From the NCBI RefSeq assembly GCF_002111585.1, contig NZ_LUTP01000022.1:1-62912 (forward strand): DNA of 62,912 bases, given 5' to 3'. Every line of letters starts with the position of its first letter. Within the stretch, counting starts at the first letter, position 1. This DNA comes from Lonsdalea iberica. Lineage in GTDB: Bacteria; Pseudomonadota; Gammaproteobacteria; Enterobacterales; Enterobacteriaceae. Positions 1-10,725 of this stretch are shown piece after piece. Under the pieces are notes generated by a model. That model saw nothing but the letters and a program-made list of their open reading frames with translations. It was not told where the DNA came from and searched no databases. Both the position numbers and the translations under genes were made by a program.

Positions 1-2
1 TA

Positions 3-1457
<1,455 letters not shown>

Positions 1458-1506
1458 CGGCTGAACAGAAACTACACAGTGAAGCATTGACCGTGAGGAA
1501 GCGACG

Positions 1507-2790
1507 ATGAGTAATGACATATTTACGGTAGCGGAGAAGGTGACGACGGACGACATGCGGGTCAACGGCGAACGCCTGTGGGACGCCCTGATGGAGCTGG
1601 CAAAGATTGGCGCAACCCCGAAAGGCGGCGTATGCCGTCTGACGCTGACCGACCTCGACCGACAGGGGCGCGATCTGCTGGTGAGCTGGGGCAGAACCGC
1701 CGGGCTGTCGGTGGCGGTGGATAACATCGGCAACGTCTTCATGCGTCGTCCCGGACGCAATAATGCGCTGCCGCCGATTGTCGCCGGCAGTCACATCGAT
1801 ACTCAGCCGACCGGCGGCAAGTTCGATGGCAACTTCGGCGTGCTCGCTGCGCTGGAGGTCATTCGCACGCTGAACGATCAGAAAATTGAAACTGAAGCGC
1901 CGGTCGAGGTGGTGTCCTGGACCAACGAAGAAGGCTCCCGCTTCGTGCCGGTCATGATGGGGTCCGGGGTGTTTGCCGGGGTATTTCCGCTGGAATACGC
2001 TTATGCCGCAACGGACGTGGACGGCAAGACGGTCAAGGACGAGCTTGTGAAGATCGGCTATGTCGGGCCGCAAACGCCCGGCGATCATCCCATCGGCGCC
2101 TACTTCGAAGCGCACATCGAGCAGGGGCCGATTCTGGAGGATCAAGATACCGACATCGGCGTCGTGCAGGCGGTGTTAGGGATCCGCTGGTACGACTGCG
2201 TGGTGACGGGCATGGAATCCCACGCGGGGCCGACGCCGATGGCGATGCGCAAAGATGCGCTGCAGGTTTCCACGCGCATCATGCAGGAAGTGATCAACAT
2301 CGCCGACCGCTTCTCGCCACACGGCCGCGGCACGGTCGGGATGGTGCAGGTGCATCCCAACAGCCGTAATGTGGTGCCCGGCAGCGTGAAGTTTTCCATC
2401 GATTTCCGCAATATTGACGATGCATCGGTGGCGCAGATGGATGAGGCGCTAAAAGCGTATGTCGAGCGCCTGATGACGGATACCGGTCTGGATATTCAGC
2501 TGACGCAGGTTTCCGATTATCCCGCCGCGCCGTTCCATCCGGAGTGCAAAGACGCGGTGCGGCGTGCGGCGCAGGCGCTGGGTTATTCGCATAGGGATAT
2601 CGTTTCCGGCGCAGGCCACGACGCGGTTTACATGAGTATGCTGGCGCCGACGGGCATGATTTTTATCCCGTGCAAGGACGGCATCAGCCACAACGAAATC
2701 GAGTACTCTTCGCCTGAACAGGTGACGGCGGGCGCTAATGTGCTGTTGCATGCGGTGCTGGAAACGGCGGGCGTCGTAGGGCGCGGTTAA
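1507..2790 (+). CDS. Zn-dependent M20-family N-carbamoyl amidohydrolase (beta-ureidopropionase/hydantoin utilisation type)
   Basis: A 427-residue metal-dependent hydrolase of the beta-ureidopropionase/N-carbamoyl-L-amino acid hydrolase/allantoate amidohydrolase group. Visible metal ligands are His in GSHIDTQ, Asp in GKFDGNFG, Glu in WTNEEGSRF, His in EAHIEQGP and His in GISHNEIE. The dimerisation-domain signature GMESHAGPTPM follows. It sits directly behind the dihydropyrimidinase, so the likely role is removal of the carbamoyl group from N-carbamoyl-beta-alanine or a related compound, giving amino acid, CO2 and ammonia. Allantoate amidohydrolase is the main alternative, but no allantoin genes are nearby. 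Confidence 0.85.
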   Translation: MSNDIFTVAEKVTTDDMRVNGERLWDALMELAKIGATPKGGVCRLTLTDLDRQGRDLLVSWGRTAGLSVAVDNIGNVFMRRPGRNNALPPIVAGSHIDTQPTGGKFDGNFGVLAALEVIRTLNDQKIETEAPVEVVSWTNEEGSRFVPVMMGSGVFAGVFPLEYAYAATDVDGKTVKDELVKIGYVGPQTPGDHPIGAYFEAHIEQGPILEDQDTDIGVVQAVLGIRWYDCVVTGMESHAGPTPMAMRKDALQVSTRIMQEVINIADRFSPHGRGTVGMVQVHPNSRNVVPGSVKFSIDFRNIDDASVAQMDEALKAYVERLMTDTGLDIQLTQVSDYPAAPFHPECKDAVRRAAQALGYSHRDIVSGAGHDAVYMSMLAPTGMIFIPCKDGISHNEIEYSSPEQVTAGANVLLHAVLETAGVVGRG

Positions 2791-2797
2791 GCGTCGG

Positions 2798-2845
2798 CGC
2801 GGCATAAAAGACTATGCCCACGGCGGCAAGATGCTGTGGGCGGAT
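2798..2845. terminator. Hairpin between convergent genes
   Basis: The arms GCCCACGGC and GCTGTGGGC, separated by 8 nt, lie between the stop of the M20 hydrolase and the stop of avtA. There is no clear U-tract, so the terminator role is inferred from position. Confidence 0.35.
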
Positions 2846-2950
2846 TGGGTGACTGGATGGCGAGCGTATGCAAACGTGCTCAGCGATACGCGTGATGACG
2901 CCCGTGACGCAACCCGGCGATGGCGATGGGCGCCTCACGCGCGTGCATGT

Positions 2951-4207
2951 TTACACCACTGTTTCCCGCATGGCGCGTTCAACTTCTTCCGCCAGAATAG
3001 CGATCCCCTGCTCAATCTTCTCCGGCTCCGGCACGTAGTTCATGCGCAGACACTGGTATGCATGCGGCCACTCCTGCGCTAGTCCGGGGAAGAAGTGATG
3101 GCCGGGAACCATCAGCACGCCGCGCTGTTTCAACCGCTGATACAGCGACTCGGTGGTGATGGGCAGATCCTTGAACCAGAGCCACAGGAAAATCGCCCCT
3201 TCCGGCTTGTGGATCAGGCAGCGATCCTCCGGCAGATAACGGCGGATAATCTCGATGGTGTGCTTAACGCGCTGCTGATAAAACGGACGTACGACGTCGT
3301 TGGACAGTCTCAGCAGGTCGCCGCGCTGGATCATTTCATGCGCGAGGGCGGGGCCGATAGAGCCGGGCGCCAGATTGATGATGCCGTTCATGTTGCTCAT
3401 CGCGTCGATCACCTCTTCGGCGGCGATAACGATACCGCAGCGGGAGCCGGGCAGGCCCAGCTTGGAGAGGCTCATGCACAGAATGATATTCTGGTTCCAC
3501 AGCGGCGTGGCGTCGCTGAAGATGATGCCGGGAAACGGGACGCCGTAGGCGTTGTCGATGATCAGCGGAATTTCATGCTGGCGGGCCATCGCGTCTAGCT
3601 GACGCAGCTCGTCGTCAGTCAGCACGTTGCCGGTCGGGTTGGTCGGGCGCGAGACGCAGATCGCGCCGATATCGTCGGTAATATGCAGCTGTTCGAAGTC
3701 GACGTGATATTTAAACTGGCCTTCTGGCAGCAGCTCTATCTGCGGTCGCACCGAGACGAACATGTCTTCGTCCAGGCCGGAATCGGCGTAGCCGATATAC
3801 TCCGGCGCCAGTGGAAACATCACCTTGCTGCGGCTGCCGTCGCTTTTTTGTCCGCCAAAGAGATTAAATAAGTGGAAAAATGCACTCTGACTGCCATTTG
3901 TTAGAGCAATATTCTGTGGCCCTATCTCCCACCCCAACGTCTCGTGCAGCAGATCGGCCAGCGCATTCAGGAACGTATCTTTTCCCTGCGGGCCATCATA
4001 GTTGCATAGCGCATCGGTCAGTTTGCCCTGTTCCAGCAGGTCGCCGCACAGGGATTTAAAGTAGTCATCCATGGCCGGAATATGTGCGGGGTTTCCGCCG
4101 CCAAGCATGATGGCGCCGGGCGTGCGCAGCCCGTTGTTCAGGTCGTCCATCAGTTGAGTAATACCGGAGCGGCGGGTGAATTTGTTGCCAAAGACGGAAA
4201 AGTTCAT
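2951..4207 (-). CDS. avtA: Valine--pyruvate aminotransferase
   Basis: PLP-dependent fold-type I aminotransferase (418 aa) that interconverts alanine/2-oxoisovalerate and valine/pyruvate in branched-chain amino acid metabolism. The N-terminus MNFSVFGNKFTRRSGI and the overall length match enterobacterial AvtA. The lysine that binds PLP lies in the MSLSKLGLPGSR stretch, and the substrate-binding arginine region RMNYVPEP is near the C-terminus. The gene stands alone and is convergent with the hydrolase pair. It is transcribed away from the DUF4432 gene, with about 390 bp of shared upstream DNA. Confidence 0.95.
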   Translation of the reverse strand: MNFSVFGNKFTRRSGITQLMDDLNNGLRTPGAIMLGGGNPAHIPAMDDYFKSLCGDLLEQGKLTDALCNYDGPQGKDTFLNALADLLHETLGWEIGPQNIALTNGSQSAFFHLFNLFGGQKSDGSRSKVMFPLAPEYIGYADSGLDEDMFVSVRPQIELLPEGQFKYHVDFEQLHITDDIGAICVSRPTNPTGNVLTDDELRQLDAMARQHEIPLIIDNAYGVPFPGIIFSDATPLWNQNIILCMSLSKLGLPGSRCGIVIAAEEVIDAMSNMNGIINLAPGSIGPALAHEMIQRGDLLRLSNDVVRPFYQQRVKHTIEIIRRYLPEDRCLIHKPEGAIFLWLWFKDLPITTESLYQRLKQRGVLMVPGHHFFPGLAQEWPHAYQCLRMNYVPEPEKIEQGIAILAEEVERAMRETVV

Positions 4208-4599
4208 AGCTTGTCAATAAATGCTGAAACACGAATGAGGCCGCCACCTTACCCCGTGTATTATCCCGGCGCAACGCGGGATGAATATCGCTTTCTTCGT
4301 TTATGCTAGTGATATTTCTTATATCAGCATAAAGTATCGCCGCGTTTAATTAAGCGTTGTGGTCGTTCCTAAGGGTGATGCTGGGGGGCTGAAACGGCGT
4401 CAGCCACAATTAGCCACACCTCCCACTTTTGGTGCAAAAAATTCAAAAACACTTAACAATTCTGTGACTCCTTCGGCAAATTCACGCCAAAAATACAGCA
4501 TAAATACACGTAGTGATGGCAATCACATTTTGGCCGGTTCGGTATTTGTAGTCTTCAATGGTTAAAGCTAAATCAATTCAGCCACTGAGGATGCATAGC
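4208..4599. promoter_or_regulatory. Divergent upstream region of avtA and the DUF4432 gene
   Basis: About 390 bp without a gene. It contains an imperfect inverted repeat at 4302-4331 (arms TATGCT..TGATAT and ATATCAGCATA around TTCTT), close to the avtA side, which could be an operator or attenuator. The DUF4432-proximal part is AT-rich. No binding site could be assigned to a named regulator. Confidence 0.35.
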
Positions 4600-5808
4600 A
4601 TGAAAAAGTTATTGGCTTTGGGCGTTTCCCTGGCATTGGTGTCCTGGCAAATTTCCGCACAAACGTTTGTGCTGACAGATGCTGAGGCTAATGTCGAAAA
4701 AGGCAACTGGAAGGTCGGTAGTGAGACGCTGAAGGTGACGGATTCGGCTTTCAGCATTGAGCAGAAAGTGCTGCACGGCGGGCGTCAGGAGGGCAGTAAA
4801 ATTATTACTATCACCAGCCCTGACGGACTGCAGATTACGTTGAGCCCGACGCGCGGCATGGATTTGCTGCATGTGACCGGCAAAAATATCCGCCTTGGGT
4901 GGGACTCGCCGGTCGATGAAGTCGTCAACCCGAATACGATCACGCTGGAAAGCCGCAACGGACTGGGGTGGCTTGAAGGCTTCAACGAAATGATGGTGCG
5001 CTGCGGCTATGAGTGGACGGGTCACCCGGTGACCAGCGACGGCATGCTTTATACCCTGCATGGCCGCGCCGGCAATACGCCCGCATCCAAGGTGGTGGTG
5101 GATATCGACGACAAAGCGCCGCATACGATTGTGGTACGCGGTCTGCTGAAAGAAAACAGCTTCAAGAAATCCAATCTGGAGACGTGGACCGAACTGCGTT
5201 ACGTTCCCGGCAGCGAATCGTTCACTATCCATGACGTGCTGACCAACAAGGCGGATTATCCGCGCGATTACCAAATTATTTATCACAGCAACTTTGGCAA
5301 ACCGATTCTGGAGCAGGGCGCTCGCTTCATCGCGCCGGTCAAAGAGATCTCCCCTTTCAACGACTATGCGAAGCCCGGTCTTAAAGATTGGGCGACCTAT
5401 CAAGGTCCGACCAAAGACTTTGATGAGATGGTGTTTAATGTTTCCCCTTATGCGGATAAGGATGGCAAGACGCTGGCGGCACTCGTGAATAAGGCGGGCG
5501 ACAAGGGCGTTTCGATTGCGTTCGATACCCGCCAACTGCCGGTGTTGTCCCTGTGGAAAAATACGGATACCGAAAAGCAGGGCTATGTGACCGGTATTGA
5601 GCCCGGCACCAGTTATGCCTATCCAGTGACCGTCGAGCGTAAAATGGGGCGCGTGAAACAGTTGCAACCTGGGCAAAGTACGACGTTCGAACTGACTTAT
5701 AGTCTGCTGAGCAACGCGGATGCGGTGCAGAAAACAGAACAGCGGGTGAAAGAGATCCAGGGGAGCGAGTCGACGACGGTAACGGAGACGCCGATGGCAG
5801 TGGAATAG
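4600..5808 (+). CDS. Exported DUF4432 (aldose 1-epimerase-like) protein
   Basis: A 402-residue protein when started at 4600, where GAGG lies 9 nt upstream. An in-frame upstream ATG at 4591 has no room for a ribosome-binding site. Residues 1-20 form a signal peptide (MKKLL, a hydrophobic core, then ISA before Gln), so the mature protein is probably periplasmic. The remainder matches the DUF4432 family, with a galactose-mutarotase-like beta-sandwich: PTRGMDLLHV, LGWDSPV, and a GYEWTGHPV..LHGRAGNTPA block, in which the histidines are candidate sugar-binding residues. Substrate unknown. A periplasmic sugar epimerase role is inference from fold only. Confidence 0.8.
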   Translation: MKKLLALGVSLALVSWQISAQTFVLTDAEANVEKGNWKVGSETLKVTDSAFSIEQKVLHGGRQEGSKIITITSPDGLQITLSPTRGMDLLHVTGKNIRLGWDSPVDEVVNPNTITLESRNGLGWLEGFNEMMVRCGYEWTGHPVTSDGMLYTLHGRAGNTPASKVVVDIDDKAPHTIVVRGLLKENSFKKSNLETWTELRYVPGSESFTIHDVLTNKADYPRDYQIIYHSNFGKPILEQGARFIAPVKEISPFNDYAKPGLKDWATYQGPTKDFDEMVFNVSPYADKDGKTLAALVNKAGDKGVSIAFDTRQLPVLSLWKNTDTEKQGYVTGIEPGTSYAYPVTVERKMGRVKQLQPGQSTTFELTYSLLSNADAVQKTEQRVKEIQGSESTTVTETPMAVE

Positions 5809-5835
5809 TTTTCTGCGGCCATGATTCCCTCCAAC

Positions 5836-5864
5836 ATCCTCGGTCGGTGAACTCGGCCGAGGAT
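5836..5864. terminator. Hairpin between convergent genes
   Basis: The arms ATCCTCGGTCG and CGGCCGAGGAT enclose GTGAACT, between the DUF4432 stop and the ghrB stop. The stem is strong but lacks a long T-run. It could serve both directions. Confidence 0.6.
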
Positions 5865-5877
5865 ATTGACGTTCAGA

Positions 5878-6843
5878 TCATGAACGTGATGAGGGTGGGT
5901 TGACGCAATTTTCTTTCACGTCGCCGGTCAGCGCGGCAATCAAGTTATCCACCGCACAGGCGGCCATGGCATAACGGGTTTCGTGGGTGGCGGAGCCGAT
6001 GTGCGGCAGTGCCACCACATTCGGCAGCGTCAACAGCGGCGAGTCCGCCGGCAGCGGTTCGGTTTCGAAGACGTCCAGGCCAGCGCCGAGCAGTTGGCCG
6101 TTACGTAGCGCGTCGATCAGGGCAATTTCATCGACGACGGGGCCGCGTCCGATGTTGATCAAGATGGCACCAGGCTTCATTTTCGCCAGCCGTTCGCGAT
6201 TGATAAGGTGGCGTGTTTGCGGGGTGAGCGGCAGGGTAATGCAAAGGAAGTCCGACTCAGCCAGCAAGGTCTCTAACGAGTCGTATTGGGCGTTGAAGCG
6301 TTGTTCGGCGTCAGGGTGACGGTGACGGGCGTGATAACGGACAGGCATATTGAAACCCAGGTGAGCGCGCTGCGCGACCGCCATGCCAATGCGGCCCATG
6401 CCCAATATGCCTATCGTTTTGTGATGAACGTCAACGCCGAACCAGTCGCAATCGATACTGCGCCGCCACTCTCCGGCTTTAACGCGTTCTGCGGATTCGA
6501 GCGCCCGCCGGGCGGTCATGAGCATTAGCGTCATGACCGTGTCCGCCACGGTATCGGTCAACACGGTAGGCGTATGCATCAGCAGCGCATTTTTTTGATT
6601 TAACGTGGCGACGTCGATATTGTCGTACCCGACAGAAACGGTAGAGACTGCCCGCAGGCGCGGCAGGTGGGAAAGAAACGCCTGATCGATTTGACCGCCG
6701 GCCCCGATCAGCCCTTCAGCCTTTGCCAGCGTGGGATCGTTGATCGGTGGGAGGCCTTGAAATTCGTTGACGGTGAAGTGAGATGACAGGCGAGCGCGTA
6801 AGTCTTCGGGGATGGGACCGTACAAAATAATTTCGGGTTTCAT
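5878..6843 (-). CDS. ghrB: Glyoxylate/hydroxypyruvate reductase B (2-ketogluconate reductase)
   Basis: D-isomer-specific 2-hydroxyacid dehydrogenase of 321 aa, matching E. coli GhrB nearly end to end ([60 protein letters not shown]). The Rossmann NAD(P) motif is GMGRIGMA. The catalytic trio of this family is recognisable as Arg in [11 protein letters not shown], Glu in DVFETEPLP and His in [12 protein letters not shown]. It reduces glyoxylate, hydroxypyruvate and 2-ketogluconate in the cytoplasm. A GGAG site precedes the ATG. It is transcribed away from the GntR regulator but belongs to a different pathway. Confidence 0.93.
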   Translation of the reverse strand: MKPEIILYGPIPEDLRARLSSHFTVNEFQGLPPINDPTLAKAEGLIGAGGQIDQAFLSHLPRLRAVSTVSVGYDNIDVATLNQKNALLMHTPTVLTDTVADTVMTLMLMTARRALESAERVKAGEWRRSIDCDWFGVDVHHKTIGILGMGRIGMAVAQRAHLGFNMPVRYHARHRHPDAEQRFNAQYDSLETLLAESDFLCITLPLTPQTRHLINRERLAKMKPGAILINIGRGPVVDEIALIDALRNGQLLGAGLDVFETEPLPADSPLLTLPNVVALPHIGSATHETRYAMAACAVDNLIAALTGDVKENCVNPPSSRS

Positions 6844-7161
6844 GATTTAGCTCCGCGATGACGAGGGATCGTCGATAAGATTGGAGAAATAACCCGCAGA
6901 AGGGGCCTGAGTCTAAAGAATACTGCAAATTTAGTGAATCAAATTAAAAGAAATAGTGTCGTATGATCGGTACCGCGTTCGTCATGGTTTTACAATAGGT
7001 TGACCTTTTGCCCACTTTTTAGGGCATGACATTTGTTAGGAGGTGGGAGAGAAGTAAGGAATACATAGCTGGCTGGATAGCTAAGCTTTTGAGTTACAAG
7101 GGACTATTTAACAAGGAAGGCGTCGATGACGCTTTATCCACCATGGATACAGGAGGAAGAA
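6844..7161. promoter_or_regulatory. Divergent upstream region of ghrB and yegW
   Basis: About 320 bp, AT-rich on the ghrB side. It must contain both promoters. No convincing operator or small gene was seen; reading frames here lack ribosome-binding sites or overlap the start of yegW. Confidence 0.3.
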
Positions 7162-7905
7162 ATGGACAAATATTCGGCCCTGGTAGAGCGGTTGCAGCAC
7201 CGGTTACAGCAGAGGGACCATACGCCCCTCTACGTGAAATTTAGCGATGCGTTGCAACAGGCTGTGCAAAATGGCGATTTGCGCGAGGGGGACTTTCTAC
7301 CTAGCGAACGTGAATTTTGCCGTCTGCTGGGCATTTCCCGCATTACCGTACGCAACGCATTGAAATTGCTGGAATCGCGTAACGTCGTCGTGCGGACGCG
7401 GGGATACGGTACCTACATCAATTTCCAAATGGAATATCAAATCGGGAGCGCCGCCAGCTTTAGCTGTCAGGTGACGGGTAAAGGTAAAAATCCAGGTACG
7501 ATGTGGCTGGAGAAGAAAGTGGTGCCGTGTAACGAAGAGGTAGCGGAACAGCTGGCGCTACCGCCGGATACGCCGGTTTATTGTCTCCTACGTCATCGCT
7601 TTATCGAAGACGAACCCGTTTCAATCGTGACATCTTATGTCCCTACCACGCTGATAGGCAATCCGGAAGAGATTGGGGTTTCACTCTATGCCTACTTCAA
7701 AGCCCAGAATATTTCGCCGCAGCATACGCGCAACTGGGTGACGGCCAAGGCGTCGGATGAACACTTCGTCTCTGTGATGAATATCAAGGCATCCGTGCCG
7801 ATGCTGGTGCTCAAACAGCAGGTGTGTGACGGGGCAGGCGTTCCTATTGAGTTCAGTATTAATCATTGTCGTGCCGACCGATACGTCTTTGTGTCCGAGC
7901 GGTAA
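7162..7905 (+). CDS. yegW: GntR/HutC-family transcriptional regulator YegW
   Basis: A 247-residue repressor. Start 7162 is chosen because AGGAGG lies 5 nt upstream, whereas the earlier in-frame ATG at 7126 has no such site. The N-terminal winged helix-turn-helix (about residues 20-80) is clear: LREGDFLPSEREFCRLLGISRITVRNAL. It is followed by a C-terminal UTRA effector domain (CLLRHRFIEDEPVSIVTSYVP). It lies next to yegU and yegT, convergent with yegU, as in the E. coli yegTUVW cluster. It therefore probably controls uptake and processing of a nucleoside or ADP-ribosylated compound. Confidence 0.85.
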   Translation: MDKYSALVERLQHRLQQRDHTPLYVKFSDALQQAVQNGDLREGDFLPSEREFCRLLGISRITVRNALKLLESRNVVVRTRGYGTYINFQMEYQIGSAASFSCQVTGKGKNPGTMWLEKKVVPCNEEVAEQLALPPDTPVYCLLRHRFIEDEPVSIVTSYVPTTLIGNPEEIGVSLYAYFKAQNISPQHTRNWVTAKASDEHFVSVMNIKASVPMLVLKQQVCDGAGVPIEFSINHCRADRYVFVSER

Positions 7906-7943
7906 GTTTAAATACGACGATCTGAGTTATCGTCTCTAAGCAT

Positions 7944-7979
7944 CGATAGCGGGATCGGTGAGACACCGTCCCGCTATCG
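7944..7979. terminator. Strong hairpin between yegW and yegU
   Basis: A stem of about 16 bp (CGATAGCGGGA..GGTG paired with CACC..TCCCGCTATCG, 3-nt loop) lies between convergent stop codons. There is no marked T-run. A bidirectional terminator is likely from position and stability. Confidence 0.65.
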
Positions 7980-7988
7980 AATGACCGC

Positions 7989-9016
7989 TTAAACGTCCGC
8001 TCTCTGTTCCCATTGCAGTCGCAGCGCCAGTAATTGGCGAGCGTAGTGGCCAATATCGCAGCGATTGACGTCGTCAAGCTGCTGACGCCATATCGGATCG
8101 ATCGCCTCCACGCCATGCAGTGCGCCGCAAATCGCGGTCGCCATCGCTCCTATCGTATCGGTATCGCCCCCCAGATTGGCACACAGCACGGCACAACGAT
8201 TGGGTTGCGTTGCCGCTAGTTCTACCATGCAATGGCTGCCGGGACGGAGTCCAAAATATCGCTGGTCGTGCCCACCAGTTGGTAAATGCGATCCATCGTA
8301 CTTTCCGTACCGCCGGAATGGTTGGCAATGTCCAGCGCCAGCTCGATACGCGCGGCCATGGACGCGTGGTAGGTTGTCACCCGCTTTTCCTGGGCCGCTC
8401 TCGCGACGGCTGGAAGCTGGTCGCGCAGCCTGTCCCAACTGACGCCATCCACGGCCTGAGAAACCGCCCAGCCAATGACGGTGGCACCGGCGATAGCGAC
8501 ATCGGATTTATGCGTTGGGCTGGAAGCAAGTTCGACGTTGGCAATAAAGCCATCGAGCGTGTGTACTGGCACCATGCATCCTAGCGGGGAGATCCGCATG
8601 GCTGAACCATTGGTGACGCCGTTGTTTTCCAAATCGCGGATAGGCGTTCCATTTTTCAGCGCCGCCAGTGCGATTTTGGAGCTGGGGCCAAGCATGACTT
8701 TGTCATAGGCATCCACCCGATCAGCCCAGGCGAGAATGTGAGCGGCAATGGTATCAGGCACCACTTCGCCCTGACATTCAATCAGTGCATCAGCCAAGGC
8801 CAGTGCCATGGCGGTGTCGTCAGTGAACTCGCCGGCTTTGAAGTAGCGGGCGACAATATTGTCCTGCGGGCCGTCTAAAAAACGGTCTATCCAGCCAAAG
8901 TGCGCCTTGACGCGCGTACGGGGCCAAAGTTCGGATGGCATACCCATAGCATCTCCCAGCATCTGGCCGTAGAGTGCTCCAGCAATGCGACTTTCTTTTT
9001 TTTGCGACATGATCAT
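7989..9016 (-). pseudogene. yegU: ADP-ribosylglycohydrolase YegU, interrupted by a single frameshift
   Basis: The reading frame from 9016 encodes residues 1-264 of an ADP-ribosylglycohydrolase: SRIAGALYGQMLGDAMG, the Mg-binding GEFTDDTAMALALADAL and GVTNGSAMRISPLGC. It stops at 8222, just after AAIAW. The missing C-terminal part, with the second metal motif ANLGGDTDTIGAMATAI and the expected end, continues in another frame down to 7989. Adding one G after the tryptophan codon near 8227 joins the two parts into about 342 aa, the family length. Either the gene is recently broken or one G was lost in sequencing. In E. coli this enzyme lies between YegT (nucleoside permease) and YegV (sugar kinase); no kinase is present here. 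Confidence 0.85.
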
Positions 9017-9135
9017 TTCTTTTGCGTCTCCCCGCTCAAAACAGGATAGCGCCCTTCCGCAATGCGGAAAGACGTTATCTTCTGTGAATTTTTCCGATGT
9101 TAACGTACTGCGGGGTTATGTCATGGTATCGGCCG

Positions 9136-10392
9136 TCAATTTTGACTTTGCTTGATCTCGACCGGTTTTACGCCTTGCGCAGGCTCTCTGAATAGTGCGA
9201 GAAAGGCAATGAAGATGACGGCAATCATGGCACTGCCAAAACCCCAGATACCGGCCCAGTGGAACGTCAAACCCTGTACCGGTTCGGGGTAGGAGAACCA
9301 TTTTTCCATCAGTTGTCCCCCGAGTCGATATCCCAACAGACTGCCGATTCCCTGGCATCCGAGCGTAATTAGCCCCTGCGCTGCCGTGCGCATGTAGACC
9401 GGAGCCTTTTTATCGACGTAGATGTAAGCGGTGACAAAGTAGAAGTCATAGCTGACACCGTGGAGCAGGATGCCGATAAACAGCAGGGCGTAGGTGAACA
9501 GCTGTTCGGTGCCGCCGAAAATAAACAGCAGATAGCGAAGCAGCGCGGTCGCCAGACCCAGAATCAACACGTATTTGATGCCGAAGCGCTTGATGAAGAA
9601 AGGCAGCGCTAGCATGAAAAAGATTTCCGAAAACTGTCCCAGCGTCATCCAGCCTGTAGCGTTCGGCATACCGATTTCAGTGAGATAGCCGTTGGCGAAG
9701 ATGTAATAAAACGAGAGCGGCATGCTGAACAGGAAAGAGCAGATGAAGAAGACCAGAAAGCTGCGATCTTTTAACAACACGCGCGCATCCAACCCTAGCA
9801 TGACGGAGAGGCTGAGTTTCCCGTGCCCTTTCGGCGGGGTGTGCGGCAGACACAAGGCGAACAGCCCGAGCACGGCGGAGCTGGCGGCGGCAATCAAAAG
9901 CGGTATTTTGGTGGCGGTGATATTACCGTAGCCCAGCAGCGAAGGGATAAATCCGCAGGCGATGCCCGCGGCAATCCACCCCAAGGTTCCCATTACGCGG
10001 ATCTTCGGATAGTCACGCTCGACATCTGCAACGTTGGAAAACGCGATGCTGTTGGTTAATGCGATGGTCGGCATATAGGTCAGGCAGTAGGCCAGCAGCA
10101 GCGGGAAGAAGCTGTTGAAATGGGTTTGTTGCGCGGTGAAAAACATGAGGGCCGCCCCGACCAGCATCAGCAGCGCCAACACCTTTTGCGCCGGGAAAAA
10201 GCGGTCGGTCAGCGATCCCACCACGATAGGCGAAATGATGGCTGCAATGGCGGTGCAGGAGTAGCACCAGGCAATTTGCGTGGGAGTAAATCCGTTATGA
10301 TTGAGAAAAGGCCAGAGCGTGACGAACCAAGCCCCCCAAATGAACCATTCCATCATCATCATGAAGGCCAGTTTAGCCATGGTTTTATTCAT
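9136..10392 (-). CDS. yegT: Nucleoside:H+ symporter-family MFS transporter YegT
   Basis: A 418-residue, 12-helix inner-membrane protein very close to E. coli YegT (MMMEWFIWGAWFVTLWPFL, YCLTYMPTIALTNSIAFSNV, RVMGTLGWIAAGIACGFIP, FYYIFANGYLTEIGM, KKAPVYMRTAAQGLITLG). The start at 10392 is preferred because AAAGGA lies about 8 nt upstream. The longer frame to 10443 adds 17 residues not found in the family. Transport of a nucleoside-like substrate is inferred from the NHS family. It lies 119 bp upstream of yegU on the opposite side from YegW, with the two genes read in the order yegU then yegT along the minus strand reversed (yegT first). Confidence 0.9.
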   Translation of the reverse strand: MNKTMAKLAFMMMMEWFIWGAWFVTLWPFLNHNGFTPTQIAWCYSCTAIAAIISPIVVGSLTDRFFPAQKVLALLMLVGAALMFFTAQQTHFNSFFPLLLAYCLTYMPTIALTNSIAFSNVADVERDYPKIRVMGTLGWIAAGIACGFIPSLLGYGNITATKIPLLIAAASSAVLGLFALCLPHTPPKGHGKLSLSVMLGLDARVLLKDRSFLVFFICSFLFSMPLSFYYIFANGYLTEIGMPNATGWMTLGQFSEIFFMLALPFFIKRFGIKYVLILGLATALLRYLLFIFGGTEQLFTYALLFIGILLHGVSYDFYFVTAYIYVDKKAPVYMRTAAQGLITLGCQGIGSLLGYRLGGQLMEKWFSYPEPVQGLTFHWAGIWGFGSAMIAVIFIAFLALFREPAQGVKPVEIKQSQN

Positions 10393-10725
10393 ACAATATT
10401 CCTTTATTGTCGTTAACGTAAAAAACCAAATACAGACCAGCACTGACGCAATCCTGATCCGTATCTTTTCCCGTTGTCACACATCGGCTGTGATACCGCC
10501 GCCGGTGTGTGCAATGCCGACATCGTGGCGGCCTGCGGAAAAAAGCGGCCGCCAGCACGATAAGCAAAACAGTAAAATGCGTGGTAATCCTTTCCTGCAT
10601 TATTTCAACCGATATTATCATGACAGTATGCCAGCAAAAGAGGGAGATTTCGCTCCTGCGGGGCTGACCCGCCCATCTTGCCCGGCTTTGTCGCGATGGC
10701 CCCTTTCGCAGGCCTTGGGGCGTGG
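10393..10725. promoter_or_regulatory. Region upstream of yegT, downstream of tag
   Basis: About 330 bp. It holds the yegT promoter region and the tag 3' flank. No small gene, repeat or clear operator was recognised. Confidence 0.3.

Noticed and set aside
9136-10443. Longer YegT start at 10443
   Set aside because: The extra 17 residues have no family counterpart, while the start at 10392 has a good ribosome-binding site and matches YegT.
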